Part shown: in pieces, positions 1 to 10,884 of the stretch
Position numbering within the stretch: the stretch's first letter is position 1
Layout of the letters: each line of letters opens with the position of its first letter
Origin: Comamonadaceae bacterium
GTDB taxonomy: Bacteria; Pseudomonadota; Gammaproteobacteria; Burkholderiales; Burkholderiaceae_C
Length of the DNA stretch: 64,000 nucleotides
Reading direction: 5' to 3'
NCBI GenBank assembly: GCA_947373185.1
Contig: CANBWP010000002.1
Span: 124,001-188,000 of the forward strand
Notes under the pieces: generated by a model
Databases searched by the model: none
Seen by the model: only the letters and a program-made list of their open reading frames with translations
What the model was told of the DNA's origin: nothing
Made by a program: the position numbers and the translations under genes

Positions 1-919
1 CCGCGCTGCTGGAAGCCGCGCCATGGCTGAGCGCAAAGACACTGGCCCCTTGTGCATTGGGTGTGAAAAACGCATCGGCATGCACGCTCACAAACAAATC
101 GGCTTGGACTTTGCGGGCTTTTTGGACACGCACATGCAGCGGCACAAAGAAGTCGGCATCGCGTGTGAGGTAGGCCCGCATGGGGCTGCCGTTGACGTTG
201 CTGGCATTGATCCGGTCACGCAGTTTCAATGCAATTTGCAGCACCACATCTTTTTCTTGGGTGCCATTTGGGCCCACCGCGCCCGGGTCTTCTCCGCCAT
301 GGCCGGCGTCAATGGCGACCACGATCAAACGATCGGTGACGCTGGAGGGGGGCAGGGCATTGGCCGGCGGTGCAATTTGCAAAGCTGCTTGGCTGGGCGC
401 ACTGCTGCTGTTCGCGTTGTTGCCCTGCTTGTTCAGCCAGTCATTTAGGGGGTCGTTGCTTTGCGAGCGCTCTGCAATCCAACTCTCGAGCGGATCGACA
501 GGTGTGCTGGGGTACAAGTCCAGCACCAAGCGGTGCTGATAGGCGCCGACCGGTGTGAGTGCAAAAACCTGGGGCTGCACGGGCTGTTTCAAATCAAAGA
601 CCATGCGCACCACACCCGGGCTGTTCTGTGCCACACGCACTCCCGTGATGTTAGGGTCATCGGGTTTGATTTTGCCGACCCATTCTTTGACGGAAGGGTT
701 CAGCGCCAAGCCCTCAATGTCGATGGCCAAACGCGGCGGTGAGGGCACAAAGGTGTACTTGGTTTTGAGTGCCACGTCCGATTCGAGCGTGACACGTGAG
801 TAATCTTTGGCGGGCCAAACCCGCACGGCCATCAGGCTGGCGCCGCGGCTGATGTCTGGCCAGCCCAAAGTCAAGGCCAGGCCAGAAAGTTTCAAGCAAT
901 CACGTCGGTTCAAGGGCAT
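1..919 (-). CDS. amiC: N-acetylmuramoyl-L-alanine amidase (AmiC-like), 3' end outside window
   Basis: Reverse-strand reading from ATG at 919 gives MPLNRRDCLKLSGLALTLG..., an AMIN-like N-terminus, then VVAIDAGHGGEDPGAVGPNGTQEKDVVL and FVSVHADAFFTPNAQGASVFALS, typical Amidase_3 motifs; runs off the left edge. Not in the supplied ORF track. Confidence 0.9.
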   Translation of the reverse strand, partial: MPLNRRDCLKLSGLALTLGWPDISRGASLMAVRVWPAKDYSRVTLESDVALKTKYTFVPSPPRLAIDIEGLALNPSVKEWVGKIKPDDPNITGVRVAQNSPGVVRMVFDLKQPVQPQVFALTPVGAYQHRLVLDLYPSTPVDPLESWIAERSQSNDPLNDWLNKQGNNANSSSAPSQAALQIAPPANALPPSSVTDRLIVVAIDAGHGGEDPGAVGPNGTQEKDVVLQIALKLRDRINASNVNGSPMRAYLTRDADFFVPLHVRVQKARKVQADLFVSVHADAFFTPNAQGASVFALSHGAASSSA

Positions 920-1482
920 GGTGGGGCACAAGCGCTGGGCGTGCCTCGCAAAGCGGATTGGAGCCCTTGCAAGATGCGCTGGCCCTTGGCCGTAGACGCC
1001 TTGCAAAAGACTGCGCGCATGTCGTTTTCGCCCACCTCAATGGCAATTTGCAAATCGGCGTCGGGCAACATGCCTTGGGCTTGTTCAGGCCATTCGGCAA
1101 TTTTCAAACCGGGGCTGGCAAAGAGGTCGCGAAAACCGGCTTCTTCAAATTCTTGGGGGTCGTTGAATCGGTAAAAATCAAAATGCCAAATGGCCAGTGG
1201 CGCGTGGCTTGCGGGCGCAAAGCCTTCATGCGGTTCGACCACTGCATAAGTCGGGCTTTTGATACGTCCCGTCACGCCCAGTGCTTGCAACAAATGCCGC
1301 ACCAACGTGGTTTTGCCAGCGCCCAAATTGCCTTGCAGTTCTAGGTAAGCATCCTGAAGCAGCGCTTGTTGCGCCAAGCCCATTGCGAACAGACGCGTTT
1401 GGTTTTCGTCCGCCCATTGCCAACTCGCCGCGCCATGGGGCTCGGGAGTTCCTACAATCTCAGGGTGAACACCACTCATCAT
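910..1482 (-). CDS. tsaE: tRNA threonylcarbamoyladenosine biosynthesis ATPase TsaE
   Basis: LQGNLGAGKTTLVRHLLQALGVTGRIKSPTYAVVEPHE...HFDFYRFNDPQEFEEAGFRD; start chosen at ATG 1482 (or 1479) inside the longer ORF 910..1920. Confidence 0.92.
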   Translation of the reverse strand: MMSGVHPEIVGTPEPHGAASWQWADENQTRLFAMGLAQQALLQDAYLELQGNLGAGKTTLVRHLLQALGVTGRIKSPTYAVVEPHEGFAPASHAPLAIWHFDFYRFNDPQEFEEAGFRDLFASPGLKIAEWPEQAQGMLPDADLQIAIEVGENDMRAVFCKASTAKGQRILQGLQSALRGTPSACAPPCP

Positions 1483-2592
1483 TCTCTTTCTGTGAAGGCC
1501 AACAGGCCTGCTTTGGACGCTTCGCTTGTCGGGTCCGAGTTGCAAAAAGCCGCTCGGGCGTTGGGATTTTCTCAAATTGGCGTGACAGGTGTGAATTTGT
1601 CCGAAGCCGAGCCGGGATTGCAGGCTTGGCTGGCGGCAGGATTTCACGGCAGCATGAACTATATGGCAAGCCATGGCCTGAAACGCGCCCGGCCTGCACA
1701 ATTGGTGCCGGGGACCTTGAGCGTCATCACCGTGCGGATGGATTATCTGCCCGGCAATCAGGCTTTGCTCTCGGCAGAGACGGAAGGCCAGGCTCTGATG
1801 CGGCCGGCCCAAGGCGTTGTGTCGGTTTACGCCAGAGGCCGCGATTACCACAAGGTGTTGCGCAGTCGTTTGCAACAACTTCAAACCCGCATGGCTGAGA
1901 TCTTGGGACCATTTGGTCACCGCGTTTTCACAGACTCGGCGCCAGTCATGGAAGCCGAATTGAGCGTTCGCAGCGGTCAGGGCTGGCGCGGTAAAAACAC
2001 CTTGGTGTTGCAGCGCGACGCGGGTTCATTTTTCTTTTTAGGTGAACTGTTTGTCGACCTCGCACTGCCAAGCACAGAGCCTCTGAGTTCACATTGCGGC
2101 ACTTGCACAGCCTGTCTAGACAAGTGTCCGACACAGGCCATCGTGGCACCCTACCAATTGGATGCACGGCGCTGCATTTCTTACTTAACCATTGAGCATG
2201 CGGGGCCGATTCCCGAGGAATTTCGGCCCCTGATTGGCAACCGAATTTATGGGTGTGACGATTGTCAGTGGGCATGCCCTTGGAACAAATACGCGAAGAA
2301 AAGCCCCTTGCCAGACTTCAATGCGCGCGAGCCGCTGGTGGCGCCGCAACTGGCCGATCTCTTGGCTTGGGATGAGACCCTCTTTCTCAAAATGACCGAG
2401 GGCAGTGCCATTCGGCGCATTGGCCATGCGCGTTGGCTGCGCAATGTGGCGCTGGCCGCTGGCAATGCACTCAAGGCGCCCGCCAAACTTTCAGATGCAG
2501 AGGCAGCGCGCTTGCGGCAATCTTTGAAGAAATGGGCGGAGCACCCTGATCCTGTGGTGCAAGAGCAGGTGGCTTGGTCTTTGAAAATTTAA
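1465..2592 (+). CDS. queG: epoxyqueuosine reductase QueG (start uncertain, GTG 1465 proposed)
   Basis: Two 4Fe-4S motifs CGTCTACLDKCPTQAI and CDDCQWACPWNKYA plus YFVDLALPSTEPLSSHCGTC-type QueG signature. Confidence 0.92.
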   Translation: MNTTHHSLSVKANRPALDASLVGSELQKAARALGFSQIGVTGVNLSEAEPGLQAWLAAGFHGSMNYMASHGLKRARPAQLVPGTLSVITVRMDYLPGNQALLSAETEGQALMRPAQGVVSVYARGRDYHKVLRSRLQQLQTRMAEILGPFGHRVFTDSAPVMEAELSVRSGQGWRGKNTLVLQRDAGSFFFLGELFVDLALPSTEPLSSHCGTCTACLDKCPTQAIVAPYQLDARRCISYLTIEHAGPIPEEFRPLIGNRIYGCDDCQWACPWNKYAKKSPLPDFNAREPLVAPQLADLLAWDETLFLKMTEGSAIRRIGHARWLRNVALAAGNALKAPAKLSDAEAARLRQSLKKWAEHPDPVVQEQVAWSLKI

Positions 2593-3521
2593 GCGGCGAA
2601 TCCGCTGAAGCGCAGGCCCCGCAGCACACCCAGTGCAAAGGGCAAACTCAGCATGCCCAGCAAGGTGGACAGCGTGACCAAGCCCGCCACATAAGGCCCG
2701 TTGTAGCCCATTCTGGAGGCCAGCACATAGCAGGTTGAGGCGGTGGGCAGGGCCGAGAAAATAAGCAGCACCGTGGTTTGCAATTCGTTCAGCTGGAAGT
2801 ATTGCGCCAATGCCCAGGCCAAGCAGGGCAACACAAAGTGCTTGATGGACAGCACCATGCTGCCCAGCAACTTGCCGTGGTTCAGCGCTTTCAGCGCCAT
2901 GCCAGCGCCTGCTGACATCAAGCCCAAGGCCAAAGATGCTGCGCCAATGCGCGACAAGGTGGGGTCCAGCCACACCGGCACCCTCAGGCCCAGCAAATTG
3001 AACGCCAAGCCGCCCGTGGTGGCCAAGATAAGGGGGTTGCGAACCAGCTCACGCCAAAAACCGCTCTGGCCATGGCGAGCCATGGGCCACACCGCGGCCA
3101 CATTGAACATGGGCACACAAAAACCAATGAGCACGGAAATCAGCAACAAGCCCGGGGCGCCTGCAATGCGCTCCACCAAAGCCAAGGCAATGAAAGAGTT
3201 GAATCGAAAAGCGGTTTGCGCGCTGGCGGCGTGATCACGCGGGTCAAGCTGTTTGCCAACCCAAGGCCAATAGGGCAGGCTGTAGGTCAGAGCGATGGCC
3301 AACAAGCCCATCGATATGCCTGACATCAAAAAGCTGGAGGTGGCTTGAATGTCAAGCGGGCTTTTCACAATGGAGTGAAACAGCAGTACCGGAAACAAAA
3401 AATAATAGACCAAGGTCTCGGCTTGTTGCCAGACAGGACGGTTCAACCCAGTGAATTGGCACAAAAAGTAGCCACACAAAATGAGTGAAAAGTCGGGGAG
3501 TAGAAGTTGCGCGTAGTTCAC
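2589..3521 (-). CDS. AEC family (auxin efflux carrier-like) transporter
   Basis: 310 aa polytopic membrane protein with C-terminal LPTASTCYVLASRMGYNGPYVAGLVTLSTLLGMLSLPFAL typical of AEC/Mem_trans family. Confidence 0.85.
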   Translation of the reverse strand: MNYAQLLLPDFSLILCGYFLCQFTGLNRPVWQQAETLVYYFLFPVLLFHSIVKSPLDIQATSSFLMSGISMGLLAIALTYSLPYWPWVGKQLDPRDHAASAQTAFRFNSFIALALVERIAGAPGLLLISVLIGFCVPMFNVAAVWPMARHGQSGFWRELVRNPLILATTGGLAFNLLGLRVPVWLDPTLSRIGAASLALGLMSAGAGMALKALNHGKLLGSMVLSIKHFVLPCLAWALAQYFQLNELQTTVLLIFSALPTASTCYVLASRMGYNGPYVAGLVTLSTLLGMLSLPFALGVLRGLRFSGFAA

Positions 3522-3620
3522 CCCTCAAGCATAACGGCAGTCTTTGCCATTTCTGCCTTCAAAGTTGCCGGCTTATTGCTTATGATGTTGGATGGTTAAT
3601 TTGTGAACAAGGGAATTCGT

Positions 3621-4610
3621 ATGAACCGCCGATTGAGTTTGAATGTCAGTTTGTTGGCCACCGCCACATGGCTTGTGCTGAGCGCAGCCTCAGGTTCTGT
3701 ATGGGCTCAGGGCTATCCCAACAAGGTCATCAAGTTGCAGGTGCCATTTGCACCGGGCGGCACCACGGACATCGTGGCGCGCGTCATTGCTGACCCGCTG
3801 GGCAAAGCACTGGGGCAATCGGTCATTGTGGAAAACAAGGCTGGTGGTGGGGGTGTGGTGGGTGCTTCTGAAACGGTTCGCTCCGCCCCCGATGGCTATT
3901 CCTTGGGCATGGCCACGGTGTCCACGACAGCGGCCAATCCCGCCATCAACCCGAAAAACCCTTACAACCCGATCACCGACTTCACACCCATCATCAACAT
4001 TGCGGCCACCCCCAATGTGATTGCAGTGCACCCCAGTTTTCCGGCCAGAAACTACAAAGAATTTTTGGCTGAACTGAAAAAGAGCCCAGGTAAATACTCT
4101 TACTCTTCCTCAGGCACTGGTGGCATTGGTCACCTGCAAACCGAGTTGTGGAAAAGTTTGGCGGGCGTCTTTATCACCCACATCCCTTACCGCGGCGCAG
4201 GCCCTGCCTTGAACGACACGGTGGCCGGTCAGGTGCCCATCATTTTTGACAATTTGCCCTCTGCACTGCCCTTCATCCAAAGCGGTAAATTGATTGCGAT
4301 TGTGGTGGCAGCCCCGCAGCGTTTGGCCCAGTTGCCCAACGTGCCAACCTTCAAAGAAGTTGGTTTGGAGCCTGTCAATCGAATGGCCTATTACGGTATC
4401 TTGGGCCCCAAAAACATGCCCAAAGAGGTGGTCGACAAAATCAGCAATGGCGTGAAAAAATCCTTGGAAGATCCGGCTGTGCGAAAGCGCATTGAGGACA
4501 CCGGATCACTCATCGTTGCCAACACACCCGAGCAGTTTGCGGCGCAAATCAAGGCCGAATACGAGGTCTATAAAAAGGTTGTGGATTCACAAAACCTGAA
4601 ACTCGATTGA
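3621..4610 (+). CDS. Bug/TctC family tripartite tricarboxylate transporter substrate-binding protein
   Basis: Signal peptide then YPNKVIKLQVPFAPGGTTDIVARVIADPLGKALGQSVIVENKAGGGGVVGA, hallmark Bug/TctC motif; ATG at 3621 (upstream GTG 3603 possible). Confidence 0.93.
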   Translation: MNRRLSLNVSLLATATWLVLSAASGSVWAQGYPNKVIKLQVPFAPGGTTDIVARVIADPLGKALGQSVIVENKAGGGGVVGASETVRSAPDGYSLGMATVSTTAANPAINPKNPYNPITDFTPIINIAATPNVIAVHPSFPARNYKEFLAELKKSPGKYSYSSSGTGGIGHLQTELWKSLAGVFITHIPYRGAGPALNDTVAGQVPIIFDNLPSALPFIQSGKLIAIVVAAPQRLAQLPNVPTFKEVGLEPVNRMAYYGILGPKNMPKEVVDKISNGVKKSLEDPAVRKRIEDTGSLIVANTPEQFAAQIKAEYEVYKKVVDSQNLKLD

Positions 4611-5518
4611 TGACCCCTGAAAGCCAGGCCGCCATCGACCGCTTTGTCGATGCGGTTTGGCTCGAAGATGGTTTGTCGGTCAATACCTTGGCTGCTTATC
4701 GCCGAGACCTTCAAGCCTTGGCCGCATGGCTTCAAGCCCATTCAGGCATTGCACTCGATGCCGCGCAAGAGGCGCATCTGCAAGCCTATTTTGCAGCGCG
4801 GCACAGCCTCTCTAAAGCCACCTCGGCCAACAGACGCCTCACGGTTTTCAAACGTTACTACCGCTGGGCACTTCGAGAGCGCGTGGTTCAAGCAGACCCC
4901 ACACTTCGCATGCTGGCTGCCAAACAAGCCTTGCGGGTGCCCAAAACTTTGTCGGAAGACCAGGTCGATGCCCTGCTCAATGCGCCCGATGGCAATACAG
5001 CCTTGGGTTTGCGAGACAAAGCCATGTTGGAGCTGATGTATGCCAGTGGTTTGCGAGTGTCTGAGTTGGTCAAACTCAAAACCCTGCATGTGTCACAGAA
5101 TGAAGGGGTGCTGCGCATCATGGGCAAGGGCAGCAAAGAACGCCTGGTGCCCTTTGGCGACTTGGCCCGCGACAGCCTTCTGAGCTACATGCAAAATGCG
5201 CGGGGCGCGCTGTTGGGTGCCAAGCAAACGGATGATTTGTTTGTCACGGCCAGTGGCCCCAAAGCGGGAACGGCCATGTCACGCATCATGTTTTGGCAGC
5301 TGATTAAAAAATATGCCGTCTTGGCGGGCATCACGGCGCCCTTGTCGCCACACACCTTGCGGCATGCCTTTGCCACGCACCTCTTGAACCATGGGGCTGA
5401 CCTGCGCTCAGTGCAGGTGCTCTTGGGTCATGCCGACATTTCAACCACCACCATCTACACCCATGTGGCCCGTGAGCGCTTGAAGAGCTTGCACGCGCAA
5501 CATCATCCGAGAGGCTGA
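4607..5518 (+). CDS. xerD: site-specific tyrosine recombinase XerD
   Basis: DRFVDAVWLEDGLSVNTLAAYRRDL... LMYASGLRVSELVKL ... SPHTLRHAFATHLLNHGADLRSVQVLLGHADISTTTIYTHVARERL. Confidence 0.95.
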   Translation: MMTPESQAAIDRFVDAVWLEDGLSVNTLAAYRRDLQALAAWLQAHSGIALDAAQEAHLQAYFAARHSLSKATSANRRLTVFKRYYRWALRERVVQADPTLRMLAAKQALRVPKTLSEDQVDALLNAPDGNTALGLRDKAMLELMYASGLRVSELVKLKTLHVSQNEGVLRIMGKGSKERLVPFGDLARDSLLSYMQNARGALLGAKQTDDLFVTASGPKAGTAMSRIMFWQLIKKYAVLAGITAPLSPHTLRHAFATHLLNHGADLRSVQVLLGHADISTTTIYTHVARERLKSLHAQHHPRG

Positions 5519-5519
5519 T

Positions 5520-6335
5520 TCAAAGCCCGCTCGCAGCCAAGCTTTGAAGTTCCTCTTCGCTGAATCCCGCTAAACGTCTGGCCGCCAGGTTGTAGGGCGA
5601 CTTGAGTTTGGGTGCATCGTAGGCTTGAATCAATTCGCGGTAGGTGAGGATCGGGTCTAGACCTCGCTGTTCGCACAAGTAGCGGTACCAGCGATTGCCC
5701 GCCGCCACATGGCCAATTTCTTCTTCCAAAATGATGTCCAAAATGCGACCCGCCGCCAAGTCGCCGGCACTGATCAATTTATTTTTGACACCTGGCGAAG
5801 CATCCAAGCCGCGCGCCTCCATGGTTCTGGGCACCAAACCAATGCGCGCCAAAATGTCGCCGCGTGTGCGCTCGGCCATGTCCCACAAGGCGTTGTGCGC
5901 CGGAAAGTCGCCGTAGTCAAAACCCATGCTGACCAAATGCGCTTGAAGCAATGAAAAGTGCTTGGCCTCTTCCTTGGCAATTTGCACCCAGTCCGTGTAG
6001 AAGGCGCTGGGCATGCCGCTAAAGCGCCAAACCACATCCAGCGCCAGATCGATGGCATTGAGCTCAATGTGTGCAATGGCGTGCAGCAAAAGGGCTCGCC
6101 CCTCTGGTGTGTTCATGGGTTTGGACTTGAGCGCGGTGTGCGCAACCAGGGCCGGCCGCGCAGGGCGACCTGGAACCAGACCCGGATCGGCAATGACGGC
6201 TAGCGTGTCAATGGGCAAGTCCCTGGGCAGACTGAGGGTCAATTCGGCTTTGCGGACTGCATTTTTTTCGAGCAAAGGTTCTAAGACGGCTTGTCTCAGG
6301 TGTTGGGCTTTAGGAGGAGTCAGAGGGCTGGCCAT
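5520..6335 (-). CDS. DUF455 family ferritin-like protein
   Basis: HIELNAIDLALDVVWRF ... DWVQIAKEEAKHFSLLQAHL ... EEEIGHVAAGNRWYRYLCEQRGLDP: di-iron-like E/H motifs of DUF455. Confidence 0.88.
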   Translation of the reverse strand: MASPLTPPKAQHLRQAVLEPLLEKNAVRKAELTLSLPRDLPIDTLAVIADPGLVPGRPARPALVAHTALKSKPMNTPEGRALLLHAIAHIELNAIDLALDVVWRFSGMPSAFYTDWVQIAKEEAKHFSLLQAHLVSMGFDYGDFPAHNALWDMAERTRGDILARIGLVPRTMEARGLDASPGVKNKLISAGDLAAGRILDIILEEEIGHVAAGNRWYRYLCEQRGLDPILTYRELIQAYDAPKLKSPYNLAARRLAGFSEEELQSLAASGL

Positions 6336-6406
6336 GCGCTATTTTAGGTTGCCTACAATGTGGGGTTTGGGCTCCAGCATTCTGAGCTTTCACAAGGGAG
6401 ACAAAC

Positions 6407-6931
6407 ATGTCTATTTATGCGTTGGACGACAAACAGCCTGTGGTGGCCGAAGGCGCTTGGGTGGCTGACAGTGCGCAAGTCATTGGCGCTGTGGAATTGG
6501 GCGTCAATGCCAGTGTTTGGTTTGGCACCGTCATTCGCGGTGACACCGAAACCATTCGCATCGGTGAGGGCACCAACATTCAAGACAGCAGTGTGCTGCA
6601 TGCCGACGTGGGCAAACCCCTGACGGTGGGCAAACACGTGACCGTGGGTCACCAAGTGATGTTGCATGGATGTACCATTGGCGATGAGTCCTTGATCGGC
6701 ATCGGCGCGGTGGTTTTGAACGGCGCCAAAATTGGCAAGAACTGTTTGGTGGGCGCTGGCTCTTTGGTCACTGAGGGCAAAGAATTTCCCGATGGTTCCA
6801 TGATCATGGGCTCACCCGCCAAAGTGGTTCGCGAACTGACACCCGAGCAAATCGAGGGTTTGCGCAGATCGGCCAAGCATTACATCCAAAACGCCCATCG
6901 CTTCCAATCAGGTTTGAAAAAAATTGTCTGA
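6407..6931 (+). CDS. gamma carbonic anhydrase family protein
   Basis: Hexapeptide-repeat protein: [31 protein letters not shown]...[62 protein letters not shown]. Confidence 0.93.
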   Translation: MSIYALDDKQPVVAEGAWVADSAQVIGAVELGVNASVWFGTVIRGDTETIRIGEGTNIQDSSVLHADVGKPLTVGKHVTVGHQVMLHGCTIGDESLIGIGAVVLNGAKIGKNCLVGAGSLVTEGKEFPDGSMIMGSPAKVVRELTPEQIEGLRRSAKHYIQNAHRFQSGLKKIV

Positions 6932-7913
6932 ACTTCATAAATTTTTATTTGAGGGCTTGCCCGTTCGCGGCGCCATCGTTCGTTTAACCGATGCTTGGCA
7001 AGAGATCTTGCAAAGGCGCGCGGCCAATACACAGACGGGCGCTTACCCTGCGCCAGTCTCCGAGTTGTTGGGTCAGATGTCCGCTGCTGCGGTTTTGATG
7101 CAAGCCAATATCAAATTCAATGGCGCCTTGGTGCTGCAAATATTTGGCGATGGCCCCGTCAAATTGTCGGTGGTCGAAGTGCAACCTGATTTTGGCTTGC
7201 GTGCCACGGCCACCGTCCAAGGCGAGGTCTTGCCACAAGCATCGCTCAGCCACATGGTGAACCAAAACAATGAGGGCCGATGCGCCATCACGCTCGATCC
7301 GCTAGAGCGTTTGCCAGGTCAGCAGCCTTACCAAGGCGTGGTGCCTTTGTTTGGTGATCAAAAAGAAAAAATTGAAAACTTCAGTGAAATCTTAGAACAT
7401 TACATGTTGCAATCCGAGCAGCTGGACACCACCTTGGTCTTGGCCGCCAACGACCAGGTGGCAGCGGGTTTGCTGATTCAGCGATTGCCTTTGGAAGGCA
7501 TGGGCAATTTGGCGGGTCGCTACGATTCGGTGGAACGAGAGTCAGCACTGGGCAAAGATGAAGACTACAACCGCATTTCAATTTTGGCCAAAAGTCTGAA
7601 GGCCGACGAGTTGCTGGGCTTGGACGTTGAAACGGTGTTGCATCGCTTGTTCTGGGAAGAGCCTTTGCTTCGATTTGAACCTTTGGTGGGCGAAACAGGT
7701 CCGCGCTTTCAATGCACCTGCAGCCGTGAGCGAGTGGGTCGCATGATCAAAGGCTTGGGCGTCGAAGAGGCTGAAAGTATTTTGTCAGAGCGCGAGTCTA
7801 TCGAGGTCGGCTGTGAGTTTTGTGGTCAGCAATATCACTTTGACCCCGTCGACGCGGCCAGCCTTTTTACGCAGCCTGAAGCTTCACTGCAAAGCGGACC
7901 TGCTGTTCACTGA
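6924..7913 (+). CDS. hslO: redox-regulated molecular chaperone Hsp33
   Basis: [21 protein letters not shown] ... [14 protein letters not shown] ... [13 protein letters not shown]: CxC and CxxC zinc motifs. TTG start at 6924. Confidence 0.94.
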   Translation: MSELHKFLFEGLPVRGAIVRLTDAWQEILQRRAANTQTGAYPAPVSELLGQMSAAAVLMQANIKFNGALVLQIFGDGPVKLSVVEVQPDFGLRATATVQGEVLPQASLSHMVNQNNEGRCAITLDPLERLPGQQPYQGVVPLFGDQKEKIENFSEILEHYMLQSEQLDTTLVLAANDQVAAGLLIQRLPLEGMGNLAGRYDSVERESALGKDEDYNRISILAKSLKADELLGLDVETVLHRLFWEEPLLRFEPLVGETGPRFQCTCSRERVGRMIKGLGVEEAESILSERESIEVGCEFCGQQYHFDPVDAASLFTQPEASLQSGPAVH

Positions 7914-8626
7914 CCGGCTGACTTCAGCAAATCGCTGAACAAGCGGTGTTCGCATTCTGAGTCGCTGCACAGATCGCAGCGCCAAGCTGTTTGACCTTGG
8001 TTCAAACCGTATTGGCTGACCTCGCGTTGTGAATGGGTGCTTTGCAGCGAGGGCAGTGCATTGCGCAGCACGGAGACTTGCGGCAAACCACCCAGGCCTT
8101 CGCTGATGGCCAGCAAGGCCGCATTCAATCTCGCGTCACCTTGACCATAAATCACTTTGAAGGGCAGCATGGCATCTTGCAAGGCTCTTCGGATGAGGCC
8201 GTCTACAGGTTCGCGAACATGCGCGCCGTCTCGTTGCAGGCCATCGGCTACCCAAGCCACATCCAAACCCATGAGCAGTGTCAAATCGAATTGCGCTTGG
8301 TGTGTGAGTGCCGAAGCATACAAGGACCGATCCTTGAAAATGAAGTCGCTGTAAACCGCTGTCATGAGGGGGGTGGTGTCAGCAATGACCCATTCAGAGG
8401 ACTGGAAAAAAATCGCTTGAGCATGCCGTTCGGCAATGTCTGCTTGCTCGTGCGCTTGGGGTGTTCTGCCATGGCCTTCGCACCAATCACGAAGGCTTTC
8501 AGGAACGCAAACTGCGTTCAGGCCTTGACCTGTCAAGACCTTGGCGAGGCCTAAGCTCAGACTGGTTTTGCCCGTACTTTCTGCGCCCAACAAAGCGATG
8601 CGAATGCATTTGGAGGCCGTGCTCAT
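7907..8626 (-). CDS. NadR-like AAA ATPase / ribosylnicotinamide kinase-like protein
   Basis: IRIALLGAESTGKTSLSLGLAKVL (P-loop of NadR kinase domain), PESLRDWCEGHGRTPQ; directly downstream of pnuC with ATGA overlap. ATG at 8626 preferred over ORF-track start. Confidence 0.85.
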   Translation of the reverse strand: MSTASKCIRIALLGAESTGKTSLSLGLAKVLTGQGLNAVCVPESLRDWCEGHGRTPQAHEQADIAERHAQAIFFQSSEWVIADTTPLMTAVYSDFIFKDRSLYASALTHQAQFDLTLLMGLDVAWVADGLQRDGAHVREPVDGLIRRALQDAMLPFKVIYGQGDARLNAALLAISEGLGGLPQVSVLRNALPSLQSTHSQREVSQYGLNQGQTAWRCDLCSDSECEHRLFSDLLKSAGQ

Positions 8627-9234
8627 GGGGATTCGACAAGCAGTTGCTTGCGCCAGGCTTGAAGGCCAATGTAGCTCAGGACCGCGAAGATGACGTACAA
8701 AACAGCGGTGAGCCAAAGGCTTTTTTGGACCATCAAGCCAATGGTGATGGCATTGACCAACAACCACACCCACCAGTTTTCAATTTTCTTGCGGCCCAAT
8801 AAATACTGACCCAGCAAGCTCAAGGCTGTGACCAGTCCATCCCAAAGTGCCACGTCACTGTCTGTGAATCTGTGCAGTAAAAAAGCAAAAAAAGGCCATG
8901 CGACCAAGGTGGCCAGGATGGCAACCGTTTTCTCTGTGCCCACCAAATGGCTGACCAAGCGTGAGCTGACGACTTGGGCACCTGTCGCATCTGAAGCGGC
9001 AGGGCCTTGGTTCGGGCCTGGAACCATTAACCATTGCCGCCAGCCCCAGGCTGCAGCCGCCATGAACATGATTTGCAAACTGGCTTCGCCGTACAGATGG
9101 CTGTTCCAAAAAACCCAGCCGTACAGAGCGGAACTCGCAATGGCCAAGGGCCAGCCCCAATGAATTTCTCGGATGTTGCAATACACCATGGCCAAGGACA
9201 AGAAGAATCCGGCCAACTCGACCGGGTCCATCAT
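8623..9234 (-). CDS. pnuC: nicotinamide riboside transporter PnuC
   Basis: 203 aa, MDPVELAGFFLSLAMVYCNIREIHWGWPLAIASSALYGWVFWNSHLYGEASLQIMFMAAAAWGWRQW; typical PnuC. Confidence 0.93.
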   Translation of the reverse strand: MMDPVELAGFFLSLAMVYCNIREIHWGWPLAIASSALYGWVFWNSHLYGEASLQIMFMAAAAWGWRQWLMVPGPNQGPAASDATGAQVVSSRLVSHLVGTEKTVAILATLVAWPFFAFLLHRFTDSDVALWDGLVTALSLLGQYLLGRKKIENWWVWLLVNAITIGLMVQKSLWLTAVLYVIFAVLSYIGLQAWRKQLLVESP

Positions 9235-9512
9235 TTGTCGATCTGTACGAAGATTTCGTTGGCTTTGACCATGCCCAACTCGTGCCGGGCACGTTCTTCG
9301 ACGGTGTTCAAACCTTCTTTGAGGTCATTGACTTCAGAGCTGAGTTGACCGTTGATGCGCTTGGCCTTGGCATTCAACTCATTTTGCTCTTGAATTTTGT
9401 GCTCAAGTTCAATGACTGTGGGAACCCCCCCTTTGCCGAGCCAAATTTGGCCTTGCAAGATCAGCAGCAAAGCGATCAAGACGGCAGGCAAGAGGCGGTT
9501 GTCCATGAGCAT
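9231..9512 (-). CDS. ftsB: cell division protein FtsB (septum formation initiator family)
   Basis: Small single-TM coiled-coil protein LLILQGQIWLGKGGVPTVIELEHKIQEQNELNAKAKRINGQLSSEVNDLKEGLNTVEERARHELGMVKANEIFVQI; downstream of eno as in many Proteobacteria. Confidence 0.92.
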   Translation of the reverse strand: MLMDNRLLPAVLIALLLILQGQIWLGKGGVPTVIELEHKIQEQNELNAKAKRINGQLSSEVNDLKEGLNTVEERARHELGMVKANEIFVQIDK

Positions 9513-9533
9513 TGAAAAGAGCGAAGGGCTGGA

Positions 9534-10835
<1,302 letters not shown>

Positions 10836-10884
10836 CTAAATTAAAAATCGTTACGCGTTCAAAGCGGCTGAATCATGCCGTGAA

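Noticed and set aside
910-1920. Full 336-aa ORF as a TsaE fusion protein
   Set aside because: The extra N-terminal 146 aa are the antisense of queG; TsaE homology starts near ATG 1482.
4607-5518. Tyrosine recombinase as a marker of an integrated mobile element
   Set aside because: Sequence is core XerD-like, with housekeeping neighbours and no att repeats, tRNA junction or phage genes seen.
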